Below are positions 33,102 through 40,720 of a stretch of DNA of 40,720 nt, in pieces. A program made the translations under genes and the position numbers. Where the stretch lies: assembly GCA_028874075.1 (NCBI GenBank), contig JAPPLU010000060.1, positions 56,863 through 97,582 on the forward strand, given 5' to 3'. Position 1 is the stretch's first letter. Each line of letters opens with the position of its first letter. This DNA is from Chloroflexota bacterium (GTDB lineage Bacteria > Chloroflexota > Dehalococcoidia > Lucifugimonadales > UBA3495). The notes beneath the pieces were generated by a model. It made no database searches, was not told the origin of the DNA, and saw nothing but the letters and a program-made list of their open reading frames with translations.

Positions 33102-33128
33102 TTAGCAGTCTCGCCCAGAGACTGCTAA
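33102..33128 (+). promoter_or_regulatory. CIRCE-type operator (HrcA binding) before groESL
   Basis: TTAGCAGTC (33102-33110), a 9-base spacer and GACTGCTAA (33120-33128) form a perfect inverted repeat. The classical CIRCE is TTAGCACTC-N9-GAGTGCTAA. Here one base is changed in each arm so that symmetry is kept. It overlaps the predicted transcription start. HrcA should bind it at normal temperature and release on heat shock. No hrcA gene is in the window. Confidence 0.85.
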
Positions 33129-33177
33129 ACGAGTGTAAACGCACAGTCAAAATGAAAAGGAGGACAGTGTACGCACC

Positions 33178-33468
33178 ATGGCTAATTTTGCTCCGCTAGG
33201 GGAGCGGATAATAATCAAGCCCATCGAGCAAGAGCAGACCACCCGCGGCGGGATATTCCTGCCGGATACCGCCAAGGAAAAGCCCCAAGAAGGCGAAGTT
33301 ATCGCCGTAGGCCCCGGCCGGGCTACTGATGAAGGCAGCCGCATTCCCATGGAACTGAGTGTGGGCGACCGGGTCATCTACTCCAAGTTTGCCGGCACCG
33401 AGTATAAGGACGGCGACGACGAGTACCTGATTATGCGCGAAAGCGACGTTCTCGCCAAGGTTTCCTAG
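33178..33468 (+). CDS. groS: Co-chaperonin GroES
   Basis: A 96-residue GroES that caps the GroEL folding chamber. Conserved stretches are [20 protein letters not shown] (with the mobile loop following) and [14 protein letters not shown] in the roof region. The length is normal. The ribosome site AAGGAGGA lies about ten bases before the ATG. It is the first gene of groESL, under CIRCE control. Confidence 0.97.
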   Translation: MANFAPLGERIIIKPIEQEQTTRGGIFLPDTAKEKPQEGEVIAVGPGRATDEGSRIPMELSVGDRVIYSKFAGTEYKDGDDEYLIMRESDVLAKVS

Positions 33469-33545
33469 GAGAGCAACGAAACGTGCTGCCTGTCCGGTCT
33501 CTTGACCTGGCAGAGCCGGTTATTCTGAAAAACATAGAAAGGTAG

Positions 33546-35186
<1,641 letters not shown>

Positions 35187-35228
35187 GCCAGTCGGTACGG
35201 CAAACGGAGAACCCAGTAAAGTGTTCGA

Positions 35229-35258
35229 CCGCCCCGGGCAACCGGGGCGGTTTTCTAT
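35229..35258 (+). terminator. groL: groESL terminator
   Basis: CCGCCCCGG (35229-35237) pairs with CCGGGGCGG (35242-35250), a 9-bp stem with a 4-base loop, followed by TTTTCTATT. Confidence 0.88.
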
Positions 35259-35275
35259 TGCCGTGAGTACAAACC

Positions 35276-35304
35276 TTCACCCTGAAAGGGTTTACTGGTA
35301 GAAT
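35276..35304 (+). promoter_or_regulatory. Possible promoter of the CoA-transferase cluster
   Basis: TTCACC (35276-35281) and TAGAAT (35299-35304) are 17 bases apart, each 4 to 5 of 6 matches. They sit between the groESL terminator and the first CoA-transferase gene, giving a leader of about 20 bases. Confidence 0.35.
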
Positions 35305-35330
35305 TGGCCCAAAATTTCGGGAGAACAAAG

Positions 35331-36017
35331 TTGCTCCAGGGTAAGTTATACGGCTCCCCCCAGGCCGCTGTGGCAGACATTCAAGACGGTTCAACGATCC
35401 TGGTAGCGGGATTCGCCGGATACGGAGTTGCTGAAAGGCTACTGTCCGCGTTGCTCGAAGTCGGCAGCAAAGATCTGACTTTAATCTACCGGGACGGTCC
35501 TTACTCAGAGATAGGTTCTGGGCCGTTGCCTTCCATCGAAAACCTCGTCTCCAACGGTCAGGTCTCGAAATTGATCTCCCCCATTCCGTATTCGCCAGGT
35601 GGTGGGGGCACTATTGAAGAGTGCTGGCAGGCCGGTCAGCTGGAAATCGAGATAGTACCCCAGGGTATCCTGGTGGAGCGACTGAGGGCCGGAGGCGCCG
35701 GCATTGGGGGAGTCTTCTTGCCCACCGCAGTTGGAACCAGGTTTGAGTCGGGGAGAGAGCGGCGTACTTTTCCCCAGGGTGAAGCTGTCCTGGAACTGCC
35801 CCTGAAAGCCGACTACGCACTCATCAAGGTTGCAGTGGCTGACACCTTGGGCAACTCCATCTATGACGGTTCCAGCCGCAATTGGGCTCCGGTTATGGCC
35901 ATGGCGGCCAGAATAACGGTCGCCGAAGCAGAGCGAATTGTTGAGCCGGGTGAGTTGGATCCGGAAGCGATCATATCCCCGGGAATCTTCGTTAACAGGA
36001 TCGTGGCGGCTGCGTGA
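35331..36017 (+). CDS. Class I CoA-transferase, A-type subunit
   Basis: A 228-residue subunit resembling the alpha (A) part of 3-oxoacid/acetate CoA-transferases. Family marks are an early GSTILVAGFAGYGVAERLLSAL, LVSNGQVSKLISPIPY, EIEIVPQGILVERLRAGGAG, and VAVADTLGNSIYDGSSRNWA near the end. The A part binds CoA, while the catalytic Glu lies in the B part. I chose TTG 35331 because GGGAG precedes it by 7 bases. The frame extends to TTG 35304 without a site. It is 30 bases before a B-A fusion gene, so a partner B module is available in that gene or in the third gene. The acyl substrate is unknown. Confidence 0.85.
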   Translation: MLQGKLYGSPQAAVADIQDGSTILVAGFAGYGVAERLLSALLEVGSKDLTLIYRDGPYSEIGSGPLPSIENLVSNGQVSKLISPIPYSPGGGGTIEECWQAGQLEIEIVPQGILVERLRAGGAGIGGVFLPTAVGTRFESGRERRTFPQGEAVLELPLKADYALIKVAVADTLGNSIYDGSSRNWAPVMAMAARITVAEAERIVEPGELDPEAIISPGIFVNRIVAAA

Positions 36018-36047
36018 CCTCCGGATCCCGCCGCAACAAGGACCAAT

Positions 36048-37469
36048 ATGCCCCCTAGATTGGATGAACTCACCATGGCGCGCCGGGCCGCGTCGGAACT
36101 ACAGCCGGGACAGGTGGTAGCCCTTGGATCCGGGCTACCTGCCAGGGTGGCCGAGATAGTGCCTTCTGGGGCCCCTGTCCAGTTGTTGTCCGACGGAGGC
36201 GCCCTGGGCTACAAACTTCCCGATAATGGCGAAGGTGCCAGCGGCCCATCCCTTTGCGGTCCCAATGGCGTGTCAGTCGCACTGGGAAAGGATGGCTCTG
36301 TCGTGGGTACGGCAGACTGGGCTGCCATGCTGCGAGGCGGCCACGTGGACATTGCGATTGTGCAGCCTGCGCGGGTGTCTGCAGCTGGAGACCTGCTGGG
36401 GTGGACCACTGCGGCGACCCCCGGGCTTTTTGCTCCGGGCAGGACGGTTGACCTGGCCGCAGGAGGTCGCAAGTTAATTGCCATGCTCCCACATACCAGC
36501 AGCGACAATAGCCCCAATATTGTTACCGAGTCTTTCCCGGTGGCCGATGGCCGCGGCTGCGTAGACATAATCATTACGGACATCGCCGTAATGCGGGTAG
36601 AAGACGGCGCCCTTGTCCTGGCAGAAGTTGCTCCGGGCTGGAGTTACGACGACGTAGTCTCCCTGACCGGTGCTCCCCTTGCTCCTCCTGGTGATCTGAA
36701 AGAGATTGCTCCGAGCTTGGAATCCCTGAACATTGAGCGGCCCGGTAAGGTTTTTCCCGACGGCCCTTCCGCCATTACAGACTTGCATGATGGCGCTACC
36801 GTTATGATTGATGGGTTTGGTGGTCCTGGCGGAATGGCACACCACTTGCTCGTATCCCTCCGTGACCGGGGAACCAGGGGACTAACTATCATCAGCAATA
36901 CGATTGGAATCGCCCGGATTGTTAACTTCGGCACTCCCGCTGGCAAGCTGGCTATAGACCATTCCATACTGGTCGAAAACGGGCAGGTGGCCAAGGCAAT
37001 AGCTACTTATCCGGTATCTCCCTCGGCATCGCGCCCCAGCACATTTGAACTGGCTTACCGCCGTGGTGAGGTGGAATTGGAACTGGTGCCGCAGGGAACC
37101 CTGGCGGAACGCCTCAGGGCCGGCGGTGCGGGCATCTACGCCTTTTATACACCCACCGGCGCCGGTACCCTGATCGGCGAGGGCAAGGAATCGCGAGTCA
37201 TAGACGGAAAGGATTACATCCTGGAGCAAGCGTTGACCGCTGATTTTTGCCTTATTCGCGGCCACAAAGCGGATACTTTGGGCAACATCGTGTACAAGGG
37301 GACTTCCCGGAACTTCAATGCTGTGATGGCTCCATCCGCCCGAGTTACTATAGTCGAGGTGGATGAGGTTGTAGGGGCCGGGGAACTGGACCCGGAATTG
37401 ATTGTGACGCCTGGCATGTACGTGGACCGGCTTGTAGTCCGTCCAGAGGGATTCTCACCGTACGAATAA
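36048..37469 (+). CDS. Class I CoA-transferase fusion, B-type then A-type module
   Basis: A 473-residue protein with two CoA-transferase modules in reversed order compared with mammalian SCOT (A-B). Residues 1-215 are B-like: LRGGHVDIAIVQPARVSAAG, RKLIAMLPHTSSDNSP, GCVDIIITDIAVMRV. Residues 237-473 are A-like: DGATVMIDGFGGPGGMAHHL, ELELVPQGTLAERLRAGGAG, KADTLGNIVYKGTSRNFN. The B module should have the catalytic Glu in an SENG motif. It reads LLSDGGALGY, with Asp49 there. The A module resembles the separate A subunit upstream, and the B module resembles the separate B subunit downstream. The most likely origin is a fusion of adjacent B and A genes of two tandem A-B pairs. Gaps are 30 and 33 bases to its neighbours. 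Confidence 0.85.
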   Translation: MPPRLDELTMARRAASELQPGQVVALGSGLPARVAEIVPSGAPVQLLSDGGALGYKLPDNGEGASGPSLCGPNGVSVALGKDGSVVGTADWAAMLRGGHVDIAIVQPARVSAAGDLLGWTTAATPGLFAPGRTVDLAAGGRKLIAMLPHTSSDNSPNIVTESFPVADGRGCVDIIITDIAVMRVEDGALVLAEVAPGWSYDDVVSLTGAPLAPPGDLKEIAPSLESLNIERPGKVFPDGPSAITDLHDGATVMIDGFGGPGGMAHHLLVSLRDRGTRGLTIISNTIGIARIVNFGTPAGKLAIDHSILVENGQVAKAIATYPVSPSASRPSTFELAYRRGEVELELVPQGTLAERLRAGGAGIYAFYTPTGAGTLIGEGKESRVIDGKDYILEQALTADFCLIRGHKADTLGNIVYKGTSRNFNAVMAPSARVTIVEVDEVVGAGELDPELIVTPGMYVDRLVVRPEGFSPYE

Positions 37470-37502
37470 GCTCCGGTCAGGCCTAACAGGCGAGGCAAAA
37501 TC

Positions 37503-38174
37503 ATGGTTGAAGAAAAGGAACGGTTGCCCCGGGAAGTGGTAGCCATGCGGGTAGCCAAGGAACTTCCCGACGGCGGCTTCGTGAATCTGGGCATTGGCAT
37601 TCCTACCCTGGTATCCAACTTCATCCCCGACGGCAGCGTGGTTTTCTACCACAGCGAGAGCGGTGTCCTGAACTGTGGTCCCCTGGCCGAAGAGGATGAG
37701 CAGGACATTGACCTCATCAACGCCGGAGGCCAGTTTCTCCAGATGGTGCCGGGAATGGCCTTCTTCAGTACCGTTGACGGGTTCGCCATGATCCGCGGGG
37801 GCCACGTGGATGTCACCGTACTTGGGGCCCACCAGGTTTCCGCTACCGGCGATCTCGCCAACTGGATGCTGCCGGAACGGGGCGTAGGGAACATCGGCGG
37901 CGCCATGGACCTGGCTGCCGGTGCAAAGCAGGTTATCGTCGCTATGGAACACACCGACCGCAGCGATGGACCCAAGGTAGTCGAGGAATGCTCGTATCCC
38001 ATCACCGGAAAGGGTTGCGTGTCTCTCATAGTTACGGACCTGGCGGTAATGCAGCCCACCCCAGAAGGGCTGGTTTTGAAGGAAGTGGCCCCGGGTTGGA
38101 CCGTGGAGGAAGTACAAGGCTTAACCGGTGCCAAACTGATCATCTCCCCTGACATCAAGGAGTACGAACTATAG
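37503..38174 (+). CDS. Class I CoA-transferase, B-type subunit with catalytic Glu
   Basis: A 223-residue beta (B) subunit. It has GFVNLGIGIPTLVSNFIP, the catalytic Glu at E52 in YHSESGVLNCGP (SENG in most relatives), MIRGGHVDVTVLGAHQVSAT, GDLANWMLPER, and GKGCVSLIVTDLAVMQ followed by APGWTVEEVQGLTGA. Since it keeps the Glu, it probably works with the A module at the end of the upstream fusion, or with the separate A subunit. It is the third gene of the cluster, with GCGAGGC upstream of the ATG. The substrate is unknown: acetoacetate, 3-oxoadipate and similar acids are typical. Confidence 0.9.
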   Translation: MVEEKERLPREVVAMRVAKELPDGGFVNLGIGIPTLVSNFIPDGSVVFYHSESGVLNCGPLAEEDEQDIDLINAGGQFLQMVPGMAFFSTVDGFAMIRGGHVDVTVLGAHQVSATGDLANWMLPERGVGNIGGAMDLAAGAKQVIVAMEHTDRSDGPKVVEECSYPITGKGCVSLIVTDLAVMQPTPEGLVLKEVAPGWTVEEVQGLTGAKLIISPDIKEYEL

Positions 38175-38238
38175 CCACTTCATTTGGCAACCCGCCTGAG
38201 CCCTACCTTAACGCGTGTCGTATCTGCCGTCGCATAAG

Positions 38239-39399
38239 CTAACATCCTGGAGGATAACTTCGCCGGGAAACCAGTTCTCCTGACGGATCAAACAGTCCGG
38301 CGGTGTCCGGTTCCGTGTTATGCCATATCGACCGCCCGAATCCGAAGGAGAATCCTCCCCATTCAGAGTGAACCTGGTTCGTATATACCCGCACCCGCTG
38401 CCCTTCATTCAAAGTGTAAGACTCCTCAAACTCAAACTCCTGCCGACGATCACCCAGATCAGACAATCTCCAACCCATTAGCTCCACTAGACCGGGACCT
38501 TGGTTGAGCAACTGGACATATTCGTCCGCTTCAGATCTGGGTACCTCTCCATCGTAGAAGATGCACTCGATCACCAGGTTCCCGCCCGTGGCTGCCGGCG
38601 CCGGCGTATGCATCGGTGTGGCGGTGGGTAACGGAGTGGCGGTAGGAATGGGAGTTGGTGTGGGAGTTGGTACGCTCGTCGGTGTGGAAGTCGGAGTAAG
38701 TGTGGGTATGAGAGGTGTGGGTATTACTGTTGCCGTTGCCGTGGGAATAGGTGTTGCCGTGGCTGTCAATGCGGCTGTGGGCGTAGGTGTGGGAGCCAAG
38801 GTGGCTGTCGCCGTCGGCTGCAACGTAGGTGTGGCTGTTGTTGTGGCCGTTGGGAGAGTCATGCGGTTAGGCGTTGGCGCAGAGTCCAAAACAACCTTCG
38901 CTGTAGGTTCCGGCGTCTCCACGCCAGAGGCTGACTCGATTGCTCCCTCGCTTTGTGTGGGCCCTTGACCGCCCGACGAAACAGAGTCAAGGGTTGCAGG
39001 TTCGCTAGGTGTAGGTGAGACTGCCAAAAGTGTAGGGAAGGCGTCGAAAGTGGGCTCCATTGCGTTGGTTGGAACCGTGGTGGGGTGCGGCGCTGAGTTG
39101 GAGGCAAGTTCCGGAGCGGACCTGAACACCGGAGTTGGTGGAGACGCTTTTGAATTGCCCATTACCGGCAACAAAGCAGGCGTTGGGATCGGAGACGGAT
39201 TCAAGGGCATTGGCTTCGGCCTATTCGGGTGAAGCTGGGAACCGACCCCATCTCCGGCGAGCACCGGCGCGAAACTTGTCGAGGAACCTGTTCCACCATC
39301 GGCGGTGTCCGTCGCCCGCCACACCAGGAAAGACAGGAAAATTTCCAGCGTTAGCAGGATGCAGAGCAACCCGATCATTGACCACTTGCGCACAGTCAT
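38239..39399 (-). CDS. Membrane-anchored lamin-tail-domain protein with Thr/Pro linker
   Basis: A 386-residue exported or anchored protein. A hydrophobic segment at about residues 8-27 (MIGLLCILLTLEIFLSFLVW) serves as an uncleaved signal anchor. A spacer follows, then about 90 residues of Thr-Pro-Ala repeats (TPTPTP type), then a C-terminal lamin-tail-like domain (LTD): NLVIECIFYDGE, ADEYVQLLNQGPGLVELMGW, RLSDLGDRRQEFEFEESYTL. LTD domains on such linkers are common on the surface of Chloroflexota. They may bind DNA, sugars or cell-surface partners. I chose ATG 39399, since the upstream TTG lacks a ribosome site. The start itself has no clear site either. It is convergent with the CoA-transferase cluster. 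Confidence 0.8.
   Translation of the reverse strand: MTVRKWSMIGLLCILLTLEIFLSFLVWRATDTADGGTGSSTSFAPVLAGDGVGSQLHPNRPKPMPLNPSPIPTPALLPVMGNSKASPPTPVFRSAPELASNSAPHPTTVPTNAMEPTFDAFPTLLAVSPTPSEPATLDSVSSGGQGPTQSEGAIESASGVETPEPTAKVVLDSAPTPNRMTLPTATTTATPTLQPTATATLAPTPTPTAALTATATPIPTATATVIPTPLIPTLTPTSTPTSVPTPTPTPIPTATPLPTATPMHTPAPAATGGNLVIECIFYDGEVPRSEADEYVQLLNQGPGLVELMGWRLSDLGDRRQEFEFEESYTLNEGQRVRVYTNQVHSEWGGFSFGFGRSIWHNTEPDTAGLFDPSGELVSRRSYPPGC
38596..38859 (-). repeat. Coding low-complexity repeat (Thr-Pro-Ala linker)
   Basis: Degenerate short repeats coding for runs of TPT, TAT and PTP within the lamin-tail-domain gene. They are likely prone to length change and to assembly error. The reading frame is intact. 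Confidence 0.85.
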
Positions 39400-39503
39400 G
39401 AGCGGCAATGTAATGTCCAAACAGCCGCAACGCAATGCCTAGTTATCGGAGGTTGATCCAAACCAGCCCTAGCATTATTGTCCTTGCCTGCGCAGAATTC
39501 AAT

Positions 39504-39531
39504 TTGCCAAATGTTCCGCCCGTGCTATAAT
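39504..39531 (+). promoter_or_regulatory. Strong promoter of the duplicated-domain gene
   Basis: TTGCCA (39504-39509) and a perfect TATAAT (39526-39531), 16 bases apart. The expected start is near 39538, about 190 bases before the GTG start of the gene, which implies a long leader. Confidence 0.75.
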
Positions 39532-39537
39532 CGTGGA

Positions 39538-39726
39538 TACCAAGAGAGCGAGCCTAGGTGGTCGGCAATTGGGGTGATCAGCCCAAGGGTGAATCGCCGC
39601 AAAGCTGACAACGGATGAAGTGAGGATGGTGAGGCGGCCCGCAAGGTTCGACCCAGATGTTCGGGTCGATGGATATCCGGCGAACCCCAACATCAGGACA
39701 CTTCAATATTTTTCAGGAGGAGTACC
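39538..39726 (+). ncRNA. Candidate structured 5' leader RNA, unrecognised class
   Basis: This region runs from the predicted start site to the gene and can fold well. GTCGGC (39561-39566) pairs with GCTGAC (39604-39609, one G-U pair) and encloses the hairpin TTGGG/CCCAA (39569-39573 with 39582-39586) plus a small hairpin around GGGTGAATCGCC. Further on, CGACCC (39649-39654) pairs with GGGTCG (39663-39668), and GGTT/AACC (39645-39648, 39683-39686) can enclose it. GAAGTG (39617-39622) can pair with CACTTC (39699-39704), near the ribosome site AGGAGGAG (39715-39722). A purine-rich core separates the two parts. A riboswitch or a protein-binding leader is possible. It matches no class I can name, so the call rests on pairing only. 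Confidence 0.4.
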
Positions 39727-40599
39727 GTGGACAAAGGAAGTGAAATCTTCAACGCTGGCGCAGTAGACATTACCCTGGAATACCGGGAACTTATGCCCGA
39801 CCAGGGCCTGTGTGTGCAGGTCTTTGGCGAGGTTGACGGCAATGACGTAGAGATTCTGCGCTTTGACTGTTTCGACCAGCTGCCTCACTACCATTATGGC
39901 CCCGCCAACCATAACATCCGGTTGAACATGGACAAGACCACCGTTGGCACTCCCTTCGGCTGGACCATGGGACACCTGCGCACCAAGCTCCCTGCCATGA
40001 TTCGTCGCTCCGGCTATGACGCCCTCGCCGATGCCGTGGAAGCCAACCCCGTGTCCGCTGAGGTTCTGGACACCATAGAGGCTAGGGGCCGCGAAATGTC
40101 TGTGAGCAAGCGCCGGACCGTCGCCCATAAGTTCGAGCGAATGCTGGAAGACGACGTTTTCACCGTCGGCAACGTGCGCATTGGGCTTGAATACCGTTAT
40201 GCCGGCAATTCCGAGGGCCTCGCCATTCACGTTCTTTCCGACGTGGCCGACCAGAATGTCGAGCTGCTGGCCTTCGACTGTTTCCTGGAAGGCCCTCACT
40301 ACCACTATGGCCCGCGCAACCAGGACGTCCGTATTTACTGGGACACCACCACCTCCGGCGAAACCCTGCGCTGGACGCTGGACCAGTTCTATGCCGGCAA
40401 CCTGAAGAAGATGATCGACCGGGCCGGATACCCCACCATCGCCAACGACGTTGACGAGAACCTGCTCCAGGCCACGATGCCAGCCATAGAAAAGCGGGCC
40501 TTTGAGTTGGTAGAGGAGAACCGGGGAGGTGGCGACGACCCCAAGGCCGCCCTGCTCAAGGAGATCGAGACCCTCCGCGAGCGCGTCGCCGCCCTGTAG
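39727..40599 (+). CDS. Protein of unknown function with two copies of one domain
   Basis: A 290-residue protein that is an internal duplication. Each copy (about 7-122 and 144-261) has a beta-rich start (VDITLEYREL and VRIGLEYRYA), a core FDCF followed four residues later by PHYHYGP (H54, H56 and H191, H193), then an Arg in NIR or DVR and a C-terminal helical part with IxRxGY. The offset between copies is 137 residues. The HYH triplets, the FDCF cysteine and nearby acidic residues could bind a metal or cofactor. A short coiled-coil tail (277-290) follows. I know no name for the family. The start is GTG with AGGAGGAG upstream. The gene is alone behind a strong promoter and a long leader, so it is probably well expressed and regulated. 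No signal peptide is seen. Confidence 0.85.
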   Translation: MDKGSEIFNAGAVDITLEYRELMPDQGLCVQVFGEVDGNDVEILRFDCFDQLPHYHYGPANHNIRLNMDKTTVGTPFGWTMGHLRTKLPAMIRRSGYDALADAVEANPVSAEVLDTIEARGREMSVSKRRTVAHKFERMLEDDVFTVGNVRIGLEYRYAGNSEGLAIHVLSDVADQNVELLAFDCFLEGPHYHYGPRNQDVRIYWDTTTSGETLRWTLDQFYAGNLKKMIDRAGYPTIANDVDENLLQATMPAIEKRAFELVEENRGGGDDPKAALLKEIETLRERVAAL

Positions 40600-40720
40600 A
40601 TCTCGCAGCAGGCTTCCTCGCAAATCGAAGCGGGGGGGGGGCCCCCCCGCCCGCCGGGGGGTTGTTTTTAAAGGATAAAATAGTTTTTTTTTAAGGGCCA
40701 CACAGAGCGGGCGGGGGGAT
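40600..40720. other. GC-run right end with possible terminator
   Basis: After the last gene, a G-run and C-run (about 40632-40649) and CCGGGGGG followed by TTGTTTTT (about 40655-40668) look like a GC-rich intrinsic terminator. The homopolymer lengths are doubtful, as at the left end, and the last 50 bases carry no recognisable feature. Confidence 0.35.

Noticed and set aside
38596..38859. Possible tandem repeat array or CRISPR
   Set aside because: The repeats are short, imperfect and in frame, and code for a Thr-Pro linker. There are no spacers of regular length.
39594..39609. Resemblance of GCCGCAAAGC to the core of the c-di-GMP-I riboswitch
   Set aside because: The GCAAAGC match and a flanking stem are suggestive, but the upstream GCAAACC hairpin with GAAA loop and the downstream receptor stem of that class are not present.
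39645..39654. GGTTCGACCC, resembling a tRNA T-arm
   Set aside because: No acceptor, D or anticodon arms are found around it. The bases are better explained by the leader hairpin CGACCC/GGGTCG.
39703..40701. A 332-codon minus-strand frame opposite the duplicated-domain gene
   Set aside because: It is an antisense shadow that runs into the doubtful right end. The plus-strand protein has two internally conserved copies and a strong ribosome site.

Overview
The window looks like a fosmid-sized piece of a free-living, probably marine bacterium of the Chloroflexota (SAR202-like). This is inferred from gene content, not from a marker gene. The clues are several CaiB/BaiF and crotonase-family genes, a lamin-tail-domain protein with a long Thr-Pro linker, a compact M1 aminopeptidase, HrcA/CIRCE-type control of groESL, and frequent TTG starts. 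I found no rRNA, tRNA, CRISPR array, transposase or phage gene. Both ends are low-complexity G/C runs that may be sequencing or assembly artefacts.

Layout. (1) 116-1968, minus: panD and two SAM-dependent methyltransferases. (2) 2565-7546: an N-acyl-D-amino-acid deacylase-type amidohydrolase facing a minus-strand operon of two adjacent CaiB/BaiF CoA-transferases and a crotonase. (3) 8167-11230: two tandem D-threonine-aldolase-fold proteins facing an Asp/Glu-racemase-family protein. (4) 11502-19193: two ribbon-helix-helix (RHH) proteins, each behind an inverted repeat, with formate-THF ligase, cobalamin-dependent methionine synthase and an ADP-ribosylglycohydrolase. (5) 19237-22326, minus: an M1 aminopeptidase and a small membrane protein. 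(6) 22516-26684: leuC, leuD, a ThDP enzyme and a small Dabb-like protein. (7) 26740-33022, minus: cupin, zinc alcohol dehydrogenase, ketopantoate-reductase-family protein, acyl-CoA synthetase, crotonase, PHP hydrolase and crotonase. (8) 33070-35258: groES-groEL with promoter, CIRCE operator and terminator. (9) 35331-38174: an unusual class I CoA-transferase cluster arranged A / B-A fusion / B. (10) 38239-40599: the lamin-tail protein, then an unrecognised protein made of two copies of one domain behind a strong promoter and a structured leader of about 190 nt.

Functionally, the window combines CoA-thioester chemistry (ligase, CoA-transferases of two unrelated classes, crotonases), one-carbon metabolism (Fhs, MetH) and pantothenate/CoA supply (PanD, possibly PanE). 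It also holds several proteins of D-amino-acid enzyme families. A recurring theme is paralogues that have lost or swapped catalytic residues: one CaiB subunit, one crotonase, one D-threonine-aldolase-like protein, one racemase-family protein and one CoA-transferase B module. The least explained items are the duplicated-domain protein with its structured leader at the right end, the A/BA/B CoA-transferase cluster, and the RHH gene with a perfect 11-bp inverted repeat.
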